Below the pieces are notes generated by a model. The model had not been told where the DNA came from. It did not search any database and saw nothing but the letters and a program-made list of their open reading frames with translations. Of a DNA stretch of 64,000 nucleotides, positions 21,112 through 32,095 are shown piece after piece (within the stretch, counting starts at the first letter, position 1; each line of letters starts with the position of its first letter). Both the position numbers and the translations under genes were made by a program. The stretch covers positions 4,153,790-4,217,789 of the forward strand of contig CM030932.1 of assembly GCA_018136815.1 (NCBI GenBank), read 5' to 3'. The DNA comes from Isochrysis galbana. Its lineage: Eukaryota; Haptophyta; Isochrysidales; Isochrysidaceae.

Positions 21112-21741
21112 GCGCGCGATCCACGTTTCAATTCGTCGAGGAGACAATCATTTTTTTGTTTGCGCTCATGCACGACTAGCCCATGCCTTGCGTGGCCAGC
21201 CCCTTGCCGCCCTGCATTGGCGGCATGCGGCGTGCACGTTATACGTTGTAGTTTGGTAATTTGATGACAAGGGGCGAAGCTATTGCAGATCTAATGCATA
21301 CCACATGAGGAGAAAACTAACTTTATAGTTGGTTACCATGTAGCGCGCCGGCGCGCCTCTCCTCTCCTTCGGGCCCTCCGCCGAGGGCGGCCCCCCAGTC
21401 TCCATGGCCATGGGGAAGGAGCAGGTGCAGTCATTGGCAAAACGGCTGCATCCAGTATCCTACAGTCAGAGGCCGAGCAAGTGAGTGCGACTCGCGTCGC
21501 ATCACACGGCCCGTGACCCCGGCCACAATAGATATGCTGCCCCCCCCCCCCTCCCCATGGGGGACAGCAGTCTGCAGCCCAGCAGACTAGTGGTCGCGTT
21601 CCGTGTAACCCCTTACAGAAAGATTGTCAAAGCAAGGCTGATCTCACTCTTGGAGATTGCCTGCGAGGGCGCGCCGGCAGCTAGCGCGGAATGCGGTTCT
21701 TGCGGGGAGCTCATGGAGCTTTCCTCGTGGATGACTACGGC
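21112..21741. other. Intergenic with repeat debris
   Basis: The 3' flank of the plastid protein gene, then a broken palindrome-ATG element at 21315 and further non-coding sequence up to the intact palindrome at 21742. Confidence 0.5.
21315..21450 (+). mobile_element. Palindrome-ATG element copy with stop at codon 2
   Basis: The palindrome AACTAACTTTATAGTTGGTT (21315-21334) is followed by ACCATGTAGCGCGCCGGCGC. Where other copies read ATG-GAG-CGC-GCC this one reads ATG-TAG-CGC-GCC, so the small frame is closed at its second codon. Homology with the 49051 copy continues through the CTCTCCTTCGGGCCC and CCGAGGGCGG blocks to about 21450. Confidence 0.7.
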
Positions 21742-22623
21742 AACTAAGTTTATACTTAGACGCGATGGCGATGGAGCGCGCCGGCGCGGCTCCCCTCTCC
21801 ACCGGGGCCACCCGCCGAGGGCGCCCCCCCAATGCACATGGAGCAGCCGCTGATGAAGCGGCCGCGTCCGCCCACAGAGGCCGAGCAGGTGTGTGCGACT
21901 CCGGTCGCGCCGCACGGCCCGTGGCCCCGGCCACACCACCCTTGGCAGCCATGCTGGCCTCCCTCATGGGGAGCAGCAGGCTGCTGGCAGCTTCCCAACA
22001 AGGCCAGGCCTCAGGAGCCACTCCTCCACTGGGCATGCCTTATGGCAGAGGCCCCTCTCGCCCTGGCAAGGGCCGCGCTGCTCCGGCAGCGCGGCCCACG
22101 GCCGGGTGGCCCTTATGGGCACAACACACACCCCACTGCTGCAAGCAACATACGCTTCAAAGGCACCCCCTCAGACACACTACACCACACGCACAAAACA
22201 CACGCACACGCCCCCCCTGGGGACAACAACAACAACACGCCCCCACCCTATGCCCCCACGCACACAATACTGACCACGGTCATCCCCGCCCACGCCTCAC
22301 AGGACCAAGATTCAGACAATGAAAATGACATCACAGACTCTGACGCCTCCTTCGAACTCTCGTTCCATCAAACCGGAGACATCATCCTCCAAGACACGAC
22401 GGCGTATGCCGCCATCGTCGAGCTACTCCTCGAACTCGAGGGCGTAGACCCCGAGCCAGACTTCTGGGCCCGCTCAGCGAGGGGCCCATGGCACATAGCG
22501 GTCAATGAAGATTGCGCTCAACAATTCCAGGGTGCAAAGAGCGTAGGGCAACTTATCGCCAAGACCTTGCTGAGCGGCTGCAACAGCATGCGAATTCAGG
22601 TAACTCTCGTGCTAGTCGGATGA
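21742..22623 (+). mobile_element. Palindrome-ATG element with acidic ORF and KRPR motif
   Basis: The palindrome AACTAAGTTTATACTTAG (21742-21759) precedes ATG-GAG at 21771 (MERAGAAPL). A one-base shift relative to the 49051 copy moves the next conserved part into the frame starting at 21832, which reads MHMEQPLMKRPRPPTEAEQ and continues for 263 codons. That product has a KRPR basic motif, a His/Pro/Asn-rich middle, a strongly acidic patch (DQDSDNENDITDSDASFE) and a hydrophobic-charged end. A good donor (CAG|GTAACT) at 22602 suggests that translation continues through splicing. I take it as the front of a mobile-element gene or a captured host exon; the function is unknown. Confidence 0.5.
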
Positions 22624-22888
22624 CAGAGAGACAGCGCAATCAGCGCATCGCAAGAGACCATGGCCGTGCTACTTCTACTTCTAGAAGGATGGGGAGGGGG
22701 GGGAGGGGGGGGGAAGACCTCTACCGGTGCTCTGCTTGATACCACTTCCACCACCACAGATCTGAGTAGTAATCACATGGGAGGGGGGAGGGAGGGGGGG
22801 AGGGGGTTGTCAGAGCCAGTCGATCCGGGAAGCAGCTACCCTGTGGTCATGTGGATGTGGTGGCTTCTGATTCTGAGGGGGGGGGGAG
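22624..22888. other. G-rich spacer
   Basis: Dominated by GGGAGG runs (about 22690-22710, 22780-22805 and 22878-22888) that could form G-quadruplexes. It is likely an intron or untranslated region of the surrounding unit. Confidence 0.4.
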
Positions 22889-23661
22889 AGTGAGAGTGAG
22901 AGCAACAGCAATGATGTTGAGGAGGAGGAGGAGGAGGATGCCAGTGGCAGCAGGCACAGCGAGAGCGAGGGGGATGATGATGTTGTTGTGACAGATGTTG
23001 CTGTTGCTGTTGCTGTTGGGGATGCACAGAGGGCTAAGCGCCAGTTGCTAAGCGCAACAGGCAGGAGCAAGAGCAGTTGCCAGCATTGTCAGCCATGCAG
23101 GCCCTGTTGAAGGATGGGGCTGAGAGGCATCGTGAGATGGTAGATGCAGCCATTGCAGTAGATGCATTGCTGCAGGCAGAGCATGTCGCTGCTGCTCGTG
23201 CTACGGCTGAGGCCTCAGAGAGAAAAGCTCGCATTACGCAGCTGCAGGAGGAGCTGGTGCAAGCTAGGGAAGAGGCTCAAAGGGGGCAGACTGAGTTGGA
23301 TCAGAATGGGCAAAAGCTGAAGGACATCTTCCACCAGTTTGAGCAAGCTCATGGTCACCCACCCACGCATGTGCATGAGCTTCCATCCGCCCTGGCCGAG
23401 CAATATGCCGCTCTCAAGAAGCAGCGCACAGAGCTGAAGGGGCGGCAGTCTGGCAGTCTCCACTCGTGCAGCAATTCAAAGACAAGAGAGAGCAACTTCT
23501 TAGTGAGAGAGGCCAAAGGCAGAGTAGGGGATCGATATAATCAGAATGCAGCACACCCAAGAGCGGCCCGTTTGTCATCTCTCATCTCTCATCGGTCTCA
23601 GTTTGTGACTGACTGCTACGATGGGTCCCTATCCAGCCCGTTTTTGAATTTTCCCCCCTAG
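22889..23661 (+). pseudogene. Acidic plus coiled-coil ORF interrupted by a 14-bp duplication
   Basis: An open frame from about 22889 reads a Glu/Ser/Asp-rich stretch and ends at a TGA near 23109. The frame starting at 23038 carries a good coiled coil (residues such as MQALLKDGAERHREMVDAAI and ITQLQEELVQAREEAQRGQ) to about 23450. The two frames are in register only if the 14-base unit CGCCAGTTGCTAAG, present in duplicate around 23038-23052, counts once. The simplest reading is a frameshift by short tandem duplication in what was one ORF; a sequencing or assembly error is possible. The acidic-plus-coil design resembles accessory DNA-binding proteins of transposons, but this is inference. Confidence 0.4.
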
Positions 23662-24437
23662 GGGGCTAGGGTAAAGGTGTTCATGCAAGAGGAGGGTACC
23701 ATTGTGCTTCCCCAGGTATCCATTGAATTCTGTCCAATTTTCATTGTGTGATTCCAATGTCCAATGTTTTGGAACCTTCGCATAGTAGTGAGATATATCC
23801 TCGGCCCATAGCAGCGCTGCATACAGCGCGCGCTGCGCGCGCCGGGACTGAGTGAGTGGCCCGCATTCCCTACCACTACACCACTACCAACGATCGCCCG
23901 CGGATAGGAGAACACCAGATGAAACTCTTCATGCAACCCCAAATCACACCACACACATGCAACTCGCAACTCTCACAGTAACGGTAACAAGCGGGACACT
24001 CAACACTCATATAAATAGTGATGAGCGCGAGAGACAGAGACAGAAACACAATATAATCAAAAGAGTGACGTGGGGAGAACGAAGAGAAAGGGGAATAGAG
24101 AAAAAAAAGAAAAAAACGAGGCCAACGAGAGATTTGCCGTAGGCCGTAGGGGGAATTGTGGGGAACTGTATGTAGCGCTGGTAGATATAGTACTCTAATA
24201 AAAATATAAACAGACGTCAGACGTCAATCAAGCGTTACAGAGATCACTCGAGACTCAAGACTCGAGACTCGGTCGGTGATCAGCTCCGCGGGAACAACCT
24301 CGTCGAGTTTGTGCACCTACTAACGACTAACGCTCAAGAAAATAATCTTAGCTACCCCCCCGGTATCTCTGGGTGCGATTCAAAAGGGGGAAAGCCGACC
24401 ACTGCGAGCGCGAACGAACCGCCGACAGTGAGAGAGA
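23662..24437. other. Intergenic upstream of the kinesin gene
   Basis: Non-coding. It includes AGACGTCAGACGTCAA at about 24213-24227 and ACTCGAGACTCAAGACTCGAGACTCG at 24245-24270. The proximal promoter and 5' UTR of the kinesin gene should lie here; no clear TATA box. Confidence 0.5.
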
Positions 24438-27305
24438 ATGTCGGAGTGTGCCCCTCTCCCTTCGCCAAAGGTGAACTCCTCGAGGCGGCGGAAGAGCTCG
24501 AAGGCACGCCGAAGCAACGAGAATACTGCGCCGCCCTCCTCCAACCTGCCCACACCGCCCGTCAACCGGTTTGGCTTCAAGAAGCGTCCAAACGCCTCGA
24601 TCACACAGACGCTCTCTGCGCAGGAGGAAGAGCCAGGCGCGGAAACGGCGCTGAGTGCGCCAGTCGAGCTGGTCTCGCTTTTACAAGGTAGTCTCGGCGA
24701 TTTAGACGCTTACGCGGCCATCATTCGCACTCGCCCCGTAGCGAACCAGTATGACTTCAAGGCAAGGATCAGTGAGATGACTGACATGCACAAGCAGACC
24801 AAGGAGGCGCTGAAAGATCTTGTCAGGCGGAGCCGTGGTATTCCCTCGCTGCTGGCCACGGTGCAGGAGGAAATAAACACGCGCATTGAGGCCATGGCAC
24901 ACGACCTCGGCGCGACACGCGCGACGTACAACCACTGCAGGCGCGAACTGGACGCAGCACGCCAACGAGGCGATGAGCTGGCACTTACCTCGCAACAGCT
25001 GCAGAGTGATCTCGAGCAGACGAAGGTTACGATGGACGAGGTCCAGCAGCAACTTACTCATGAGACATCTCGCGCAGATATCGCTGAAATCAACCTCAGT
25101 AAATGTCAGAAGGATCTGGAGGAAGCTAGTGCGCTTGCGGCGGAAAACAAGAAGTCACATGATGAGGCCAACGAGAAGGCGCTTGAGTTGAGCCGCAAGC
25201 TGAAGGAGAGCGACGAGGCACGAGCCAATGAGACGGCGGCGTTGCAGGCTGAGCTGTCGAAGGTCTCGCAAACTTCTGAGACGACTAAGAAGAACCTGAC
25301 TGAAGCTTTGGAGGAGAGCCGTGCTCGTGTGACCGAGTTGGAGACAGCATTTTCCAAGCTATCCGCAGAGCACGAGGAGATGGGTGGCCAATATGATACC
25401 CTTAAAGTCTCCCATGCTGCCACGGTCCAATCGTTGGCTGAGAAGGAGAGCACGCTTGCGCGTCTGCAAATAGAACTCGAAACCGCCAACGTACAGCTTG
25501 AGAAGAAGGACGCCGATCTCCGGGCAAGCATCCAATCTGTCATGCAGATTCAAAAGGATAACACAGAGCAAGCACAGAGCGAACGCCAACGTTTTGAGAA
25601 ATTGGAGGCAGAGATGCGCGAGCTGCGCGATGCTCAGCAGCAGCTGCAACTAGAGAAACAGAGCGCAATGCTTGAGGGCGAGCGTTTGCAGACGGAGATT
25701 GCAACGCTCAACGCTCGCGTGCAGGAAGCATCGTCCGCCCTCCAGCGCATGGAGAGCGAGCGAGACGTCCAACTTGCTCGTGTAGCAGAGCAGAATGCCG
25801 CATTGTCGGTCGAGCGGTCCGAGCTTCAGAAGCTCAACGTCGACCTATCGAAGCTACGCGAAGATCTCTCGGCTGAGCGCGCCTCGCATAAGAGCATGGC
25901 GGATCAGGTCGAGAAGCTGACGGGTGAGAAGCACATCCTTGAGGTCGAGTACCGCAGCTACAAGGAGCACCACGGTACCAGCAACGCACAACAAATGGAG
26001 GCGATCACGGAACTCAAGCTTACCGTCGATAAATTGTCAAAGCAAGTCGAGCACAAGCAGGCTGAGCTCGGCACCCAAGAGGTCAACGTTGCGCAGCAGT
26101 CCGCCTTCATTCAGTCGCTACAGGCCAAGCTGCTAGAGGCGGAGACCACAAGGCGCGCCCTACACAACGCCGTACAAGAACTCAAGGGCAATATTCGCGT
26201 CTTCTGTCGGATGCGGCCGCCGCCGGAGGGCAATGCTATCGCGCTGACTGCCGCCGAGAACCAGCTCAGCTTGGCACACAATTCAGAGACCTACACCTTT
26301 TCCTTCGATAAAGTGTTCCGGCCGGATGCCACACAAGAGAAGCTCTTCGAGGAGGTTGATGGCCTTGTCCAATCTGCGCTCGATGGGTACAAAGTGTGCA
26401 TTTTCGCTTATGGACAGACCGGATCCGGCAAGACACACACGATGCAGGGTGGCAGCGACTCACAGAGCTGGGGTCTAATTCCGCGCTCGTTGAGTAAGAT
26501 TCTTCGTGAGTCCGAGGCTATGCGAAAGGACGGGTGGGAGTGGGCGTTGAGTGCGTCCTTCCTCGAGGTCTACAATGAGCAGCTACGTGATCTCCTTGCC
26601 AATGACGGTGGATCCACGGCGCCACTGTCGATCAAGCACGACGAGGATTGGGGAACGATTGTGACGAATGTCAACGAATTCCGGGTAGACTCGATGGAGC
26701 AGATCAACTTGCTTATGGCCAGGGCAGCTAAGCAGCGGGCCGTCGGCTTTACGGACATGAATGCAGCCTCATCACGCTCCCATTCCGTGTTCGCCCTGTA
26801 TCTTAAGGGTGTAAATGAGAGTCAAGGCTCAGTTCTACATGGTGCCCTTCATCTGGTTGATCTTGCTGGATCTGAGCGCCTCGATCGATCGGGGGCCACA
26901 GGTGATCGCCTCAAGGAAACGCAGAGCATCAACAAATCGTTGTCTAGCCTTGCCGATGTCTTTGCGGCCAAGGCTAGCAAGCAGGCTCACGTACCCTTCA
27001 GAAACTCCAAGTTGACTTTTCTTATGGAGCCGTGCCTCTCCGGCCAAGGCAAGACTTTGATGGTTGTAAATGTCGGGCCGGAGGACACCAACTCGCACGA
27101 AACGCTGTGCTCCTTGCGTTTCGCTAGCCAAGTTAGTCAATGTGACACTGGCGGAAAGCCCAAGCGAAGCGCCAAGGCGGTGGGTGGAGGGGCGGGCACG
27201 GTGAAGATGGGCAGCAGCAAGTCGACCTTGAGTGGGATCACGAAGTCTAGCATTCGGCCACAGACAGCTGGGGCTTCGCTGGGCTCGGTGCGACGAGCAA
27301 AGTGA
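24438..27305 (+). CDS. C-terminal motor kinesin (kinesin-14 family)
   Basis: A single exon of 955 residues. The first ~90 residues are basic and disordered (SSRRRKSSKARR), suiting a second microtubule-binding tail. A long coiled coil spans ~110-590. The neck LKGNIRVFCRMRP at ~585-600 is the kinesin-14 signature and leads into a complete C-terminal motor: P-loop GQTGSGKT at 659-666, switch I NAASSRSHS at 775-783 and switch II DLAGSE at 808-813. Kinesin-14 proteins usually move toward microtubule minus ends and work in spindle organisation or cargo transport. The tail after the motor is a basic Lys/Ser/Gly stretch. Its length and order match the NCD/Kar3/HSET type. No intron is seen, unlike HDAC and beta-COP nearby. 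Confidence 0.95.
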   Translation: MSECAPLPSPKVNSSRRRKSSKARRSNENTAPPSSNLPTPPVNRFGFKKRPNASITQTLSAQEEEPGAETALSAPVELVSLLQGSLGDLDAYAAIIRTRPVANQYDFKARISEMTDMHKQTKEALKDLVRRSRGIPSLLATVQEEINTRIEAMAHDLGATRATYNHCRRELDAARQRGDELALTSQQLQSDLEQTKVTMDEVQQQLTHETSRADIAEINLSKCQKDLEEASALAAENKKSHDEANEKALELSRKLKESDEARANETAALQAELSKVSQTSETTKKNLTEALEESRARVTELETAFSKLSAEHEEMGGQYDTLKVSHAATVQSLAEKESTLARLQIELETANVQLEKKDADLRASIQSVMQIQKDNTEQAQSERQRFEKLEAEMRELRDAQQQLQLEKQSAMLEGERLQTEIATLNARVQEASSALQRMESERDVQLARVAEQNAALSVERSELQKLNVDLSKLREDLSAERASHKSMADQVEKLTGEKHILEVEYRSYKEHHGTSNAQQMEAITELKLTVDKLSKQVEHKQAELGTQEVNVAQQSAFIQSLQAKLLEAETTRRALHNAVQELKGNIRVFCRMRPPPEGNAIALTAAENQLSLAHNSETYTFSFDKVFRPDATQEKLFEEVDGLVQSALDGYKVCIFAYGQTGSGKTHTMQGGSDSQSWGLIPRSLSKILRESEAMRKDGWEWALSASFLEVYNEQLRDLLANDGGSTAPLSIKHDEDWGTIVTNVNEFRVDSMEQINLLMARAAKQRAVGFTDMNAASSRSHSVFALYLKGVNESQGSVLHGALHLVDLAGSERLDRSGATGDRLKETQSINKSLSSLADVFAAKASKQAHVPFRNSKLTFLMEPCLSGQGKTLMVVNVGPEDTNSHETLCSLRFASQVSQCDTGGKPKRSAKAVGGGAGTVKMGSSKSTLSGITKSSIRPQTAGASLGSVRRAK

Positions 27306-27643
27306 TGAGCTTTACGCGGAATATGTTTCGATTGCGATGTCGCGATTATTATCTCGGATTTGCCTCGTTCGGGTGGGCTCGCGCAAGGCTCGCTGAATGC
27401 GCTCGATCAGTGTGCATGATGTGGCATCACACGATGTACAGTGACCGTGTAGACGACTTCAACCTTTTGGTGAATGCCACCCCCGACCTGTTCGCGTACC
27501 TGCTACCGCTTTGTGAGCACGAATAGTGCGGGCGATGAAGAAGATTCATTCTCCTGTGCTCTTTTGGCTGCGAGAGTCGAGACGGTGATCGCGTGAGTGA
27601 TGTGCATGAGAATGGATAGGATATATATATATATGTAAAAATC
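27306..27643. other. 3' flank of the kinesin gene
   Basis: No gene. An (AT)n run at 27621-27634 precedes the left target-site duplication of insertion copy A. Confidence 0.5.
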
Positions 27644-28551
27644 TTATTAAAAATCCCCGCAACTAAGTTTATACTTAGTTCGCCCATGGGGGGCCACGAG
27701 CCCCCCTCTCTCTCTACTCCTCCCCTGCCATGGGGGAGGAACCACCCACTCTCCTGGCACGCCTGATGGCCTGTCAGGAGCGCACTGCCATGCTGACCCA
27801 TCTCTCTCCCCACAGGCCCGCCTGACTCGCCCGCCCTGGCCTGTCGTGGCCAGCCCATCCCTCTGACCAGCCCCTCCTCCCCCTGGGCCCCCCTGTTCAG
27901 GACCCCCCAGCCAGCTCCAGTCGACCCGCAGGGGCTCGGAGCGCCAGCGAGGGAGAGGCAGCAGGGGCCAGGGCCATGCCCCAGCCTCACCTGCCCCCTG
28001 AGCTGTGCTCCCAGGCCCCTGCAGGCCACCTGGGGACCTGAAGAGGGGCCGCAGGCGCGCGCCATGGGCCCCCGCCGCAGGGAAGAGAGGAGGAAAAGGG
28101 AAGAGGGAGGGGAGGGGGGAGCGGCAGCTCTCCCCTCCGGCAGATACGTGTCTTCTCGCCCCGTTTGGGTAAGAGAAGACGGGGGCGCCAGAGCCAGGAG
28201 GGAAGGGCCGCGGCTCGCCGCGGCCACTCGCTCTAGCGAGGGAGATTAGCGCTTCTGGGCTCCTATCTCACGAGTGCCCCCCCCCCCTGCGTTGCTTTTA
28301 CCCGAAAGGGGTTTTCCCCCAGCGTGGACTCGAGGAGAGGACGCGCTGGGGTGCGCGGGGTCGGTGCATGCACTGGGGGGAGGACAAATATCGAGGGGAG
28401 GGGGCAGTGCCCCACCCCCCGGTATCACTCGGACACCTGGCCCGTCAGGCATGGCGGGATTCCGGGACGGAAAAGTTATGTCCAATTAGCTAGTGGGGTT
28501 GGCTAGGATATAACATTGATTATTATTTTATATTTTATTAAAAATCCCCGC
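27644..28551 (+). mobile_element. ~874-bp insertion, copy A, with 17-bp target-site duplication
   Basis: The element runs 27661-28534. It begins with the perfect palindrome AACTAAGTTTATACTTAGTT, then CGCCCATGGGGGGCC, continues through GC-rich sequence and ends in AT-rich sequence (ATAACATTGATTATTATTTT). The bases TTATTAAAAATCCCCGC stand immediately before it (27644-27660) and immediately after it (28535-28551), which marks an insertion event. The unoccupied version of the target survives at about 32098-32125. A second copy in reverse orientation is at 48156-49028. No transposase is encoded; it looks non-autonomous. The 16-17-bp duplication suits insertion by a LINE-type endonuclease, but the tail is not poly(A). 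Confidence 0.85.
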
Positions 28552-28735
28552 TACGTGTGCGGCGTAAGGCAGCGTGCTCGTGTCCATCCCTACTACCCAA
28601 CCTTAACCACCTTCAACCCCATTCCCCAGTTCTCTCTTTAGCGGAGATAATGGCCTCGGGGTGGCCGTGCGCGCTGCTTCAGCCAGGAGTTGGAGCGAAG
28701 GGGAAGGGGGTTGGGAGACTCTGGATTCCTCGTCA
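28535..28735 (+). repeat. Dispersed repeat (target family), copy 1
   Basis: About 200 bp starting TTATTAAAAATCCCCGCTACG and including CCAACCTTAACC and CCAGTTCTCTCTTTAGCGGAG. It is similar along its length to 32096-32292 and more weakly to the segment near 58946-58990. It was interrupted by insertion copy A. Confidence 0.75.
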
Positions 28736-29568
28736 CTTTGACTAATCTTATTTTCACCGTTACCGTTACCGTTGTAGCTAGATTCCTACCATGCTATCCT
28801 CAATCCTCCGGAGCTTTCCCACTGGATCTCCGGTCGTTTTAAGTGATGTTACGTGTATGTCGAACCCGGTTGTCAAACCTATCGTCAGGTGTCATGTCCA
28901 TGGGGCCTTACACAACCTGACGTCCTAGTTGTCACGTCAGGCCTGACTGACGTCACTGTCGTCAGGTAGGTGTCAGGTCCGTTGAATCTGACGGTGACCG
29001 TCAGACGTCTCGTCATATGGCGGACCGATCTACGATTAAAAATTAAGAAAGGAATATAAAAAAGGTACAAGTTGTCAAAAAAAAGTGACTGGTGCCCGGG
29101 ATGACCTTTCCGCGTGATGGCGTCCGGGGGGATTCGACGAGGATCGTCCTGCCCGGCGCCGTGGTGCAGAGCGGACGGCCGTTGCCTTCGCCGCACGACC
29201 CCCACAGCCGTAGAAGTAAGAGCTGAGGGGTGCTTGGAGTGATTCGATGTGGTAAAGTGTCCTTCCCACCCTTGAACTGGTGAATGCTTGCGGATCTGGT
29301 ATCGGCCACCACTGAAGAATTTGTGTAGACTGACCATATTGTCCAGGTCCCACCAGTTGTGGGAACGTGTGGCCCGCTCGGCAGCCACAAATTCGAAGGA
29401 AAGATTTTCATCGAATGCGTCGAGTCCATTCGATGATGTGTTGCACCCTTGAGCGTCGACGCGCGCGCTGGTGTCATGGAGATTGCGGTGACCTCTCGGC
29501 GGGGGTACCACGTTAGAACTTATAGCGTCGTATGACATCTTGTTAGCTAGCATTCCTAGCCACATACA
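28736..29568. other. Intergenic, with a GACGTC-rich cluster
   Basis: A minus-strand frame 29604-28885 (239 codons) crosses this stretch, but it includes the repeat at 29569 and lacks any recognisable domain. At 28890-29015 many CCTGACG, GACGTCA and GTCAGG words occur in both orientations, as in the clusters at 3942 and 47325. Confidence 0.4.
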
Positions 29569-29680
29569 CCGGACGAGCCATGCGCCAACCGCGCACACCC
29601 CCATCGCGGGGTAGGGGCTCCGTTGCCGTCGAAGGGCTACGGTCCCGCAGCACTAAGGTTATACTAACACAACAATAAAA
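29569..29680. repeat. Dispersed repeat CCGGACGAGCCATGCGCC, copy 1
   Basis: The segment CCGGACGAGCCATGCGCCAA continuing through CATCGCGGGG and GGGGCTCCGTTGCCG, then GCACTA and ACAACAA words, recurs at 42366-42482 in the same order with small differences. Confidence 0.8.
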
Positions 29681-29762
29681 CTCTGACGCCCTCACTCCTC
29701 TCCATTCTGTCCTGTCCTGTATTTACTTTCTAAGCCTTGTGAGGTGTAGTGGTGCCGATGCG

Positions 29763-31507
29763 ATGGCGGCGGCGCTGCGCGACTTCACCGGTGCTCCGGT
29801 GTCTCCCAACTCGACGCTGGGGCGACTGTGCGGCGCGGCTGTGGAGCGAAGACTGACTCGAACGTCGATACTCCCTGAACTCTACCTCGACCCGCTCTCG
29901 CCCCTCCCGCTTGCCGACAAGGCGCTGCCGAGGCCTGCAGTCAGCTTCATCTACTTCACCCTCGCCTCTCGCCCTTACGCTCACCAGACAATTCGACGAA
30001 ACGTGCGTGCGCTGCAGCGACCGGGGGCGCTTGATGAGCGAGGGTCCAACCAGACCAACCTATTCCTCGTCCATCTCGACGCAAAGATGAAAGAGGGCGC
30101 CGCTGAAGCGGTGCGCAGTGCTGTGCGAGACCGGCCTGACGTCTACTTCCTACACAGGAGAAGACACGTGATGTGGGCGGGCTGGAGCATGATGCTCGTG
30201 GTACTCGACGTGACGAGCTCGATCCTTCAACGTAAGCTCGGCTTTGAGTACCTCATCACACTCGGCGACGCCGATCTCACGATGCGTGTTGATGGCGAGA
30301 TACGCGGCTTTTTCGACCGTTTCCCGGGTCGCTCGATCATGAGCATCGTGCAGAAGAAGCAAGACCCACGGCGCTACGCGGTGCATGCTTCTTATCGTAC
30401 ACACTGTTGGGTGAGCCTAAGCTCTGTGCCCGGATTCGCGGCTCACTGCTCTGGGGAAGGCCGCGTGTCTCTGCGCCTCGACCGCACATACGCTGACAGA
30501 CATTGCCTCTGACTTCAGATTGAGTGTGATGAGGGCAGCGCATTTGTGGTCTCCAACCCCGACGGCAGCCTGCCCACCTCCGAGAGCGTCCTTGGCAAAA
30601 GCAAGTGTTGCTGGTCACGCTCCGCGCCCATTCTATACTCTCAGCTCAATCTGCAATGCCGGAATAGTCAGGTCCCGAGTGTCTTCCATGGTTCCCAGTG
30701 GGCATCCATGCATCACTCGCTCGTGCGGCACTTTGTGGAGCACCCGACAGCTCGCAGGATCACCAGCGCGATGGAGAACACGCTGCTGCCCGACGAGGCA
30801 CTCCTACAGACCATTACTGTGAATTCGCCCCTCAGATCAACGATCATCCCCGCGCATCTGCGCTTCATTGAATGGTGGGTGCCTTGCATGAGCAACATCT
30901 ACACATACACCCACTGTCCGCACATAGCTTGTGCTTCTCTAGCCCGTCTCCTTACACGCGCAGGCCGCAAAGACATGGCGACGCGAATAAGTACTGGGCA
31001 AGTGTTGGGCCTCAGTTCCACGGTGGTCCCATGGTCCTTAACGTCACGTGGGTCCAAAAGGCGTTCCGAGCGCCCGTCATGTTTGCCCGCAAGTTCGATC
31101 CGGTACTCTATCCTGACGCAATGGCTGCATGGGATCGGTGGATGGCAGGAAAGCTCATCAGCCAGAGCACCGCCAGTGGACAAGCCCAACTCGCCGAAAA
31201 CCTCTTGGAGGCCGACCCTCACCTTTTCCGAGGAATCCCACCGCCAACTGAGTATGAGAACGACGACCCACTGCCACCAGAGTTGGACTTCTCAATCGAG
31301 GCGGCGAGGAAAGTCGAGGCCGCGCAGAGCCGCTGGCGCGAGTTGGCGAACAAGGAAGCGGAGGTGGAGGGATACCTGAGACATCCTGTGTTGTGCACAT
31401 TGATCGTCGTGATATTGGGCGGGTCATACTACTTCTGCTGTCGCCCGAGAAGAAAGTCCAGGATTGTTCGTATCGTCGAAAAGCATCACGGGACCAAATT
31501 GGTCTAA
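29763..31507 (+). CDS. GT14 (core-2/xylosyltransferase-like) glycosyltransferase
   Basis: Three exons, 29763-30410, 30519-30874 and 30964-31507, phases 0 and 2, about 515 residues. The order of motifs is that of the Branch/GT14 family: YFTLASRPYAHQTIRRNV, HLDAK, MWAGWSMMLVVLD, then FEYLITLGDADL, later GSQWASMHHSLVRHFVEHP and NTLLPDEALLQT, and EWPQRHGDANKYWASVGPQF across the last junction. Such enzymes move xylose or N-acetylglucosamine onto glycans in the Golgi lumen. No N-terminal signal-anchor is visible after the chosen ATG, whereas a clear membrane span (VLCTLIVVILGGSYYFCC) lies near the C-terminus before a basic tail. That is the reverse of the usual type II layout, so an upstream leader exon may be missing. 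Confidence 0.85.
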
Positions 31508-32095
31508 TGAGACATAAGTTGTGCGTATGGGGATGGGGATGTGCATGTGTAGGCATGTTGTTCTCACTGTGCTTGACCCGGGAGTCGAACCTGCCTTTCT
31601 AGCTTGCGGTGTGCACGGTCAGCTCTCTTTGTCTTGTAGCGTATGTATGTGCTGAGGTGGGAGCGTGCCATGAAGCTTTGTTGGAAGCCATGCCTTGTGT
31701 AGTTGGCTTGTGAGAAGGTGCAGCTTGAAGTTCGGGTTCTTGACGCACTAGCACTCATGGTAAAGGTATCCACCATGGTGGGAGCGGCACAGCTGTCGCA
31801 GACTAGCGCGTCGTAGAGGTGTGTGTATTGCTATGAGCGTGCCTCGTCTCATCGTTGAGGGTTGTTGTTGTTGTGGCCTTGCGACCGCTTGAGAGTGGGA
31901 GGCGTACTGCACGTACCACTCTTCTATCTTGGGCCCTATCTTCTGAATGTGCATCTTGAGCTCGGTGTCTTCCGATCAGCGCCTGTATTTGTGCGTTGGG
32001 GCTAGGGCCGAGGGCCGCTGGGGGGAGCTTGTCTGTGCAGACTGTTCAGTGTTTTACTACAACCCCAGACCCTGGCCCGTGTTGGGGGGTGTAAA
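31508..32095. other. Intergenic
   Basis: The 3' flank of the glycosyltransferase and GT-rich sequence. No gene or notable repeat beyond short GTTGTTGTTG runs. Confidence 0.45.

Noticed and set aside
28885-29604. 239-codon minus-strand frame
   Set aside because: It extends across a dispersed repeat, has no recognisable motif and no splice partners.
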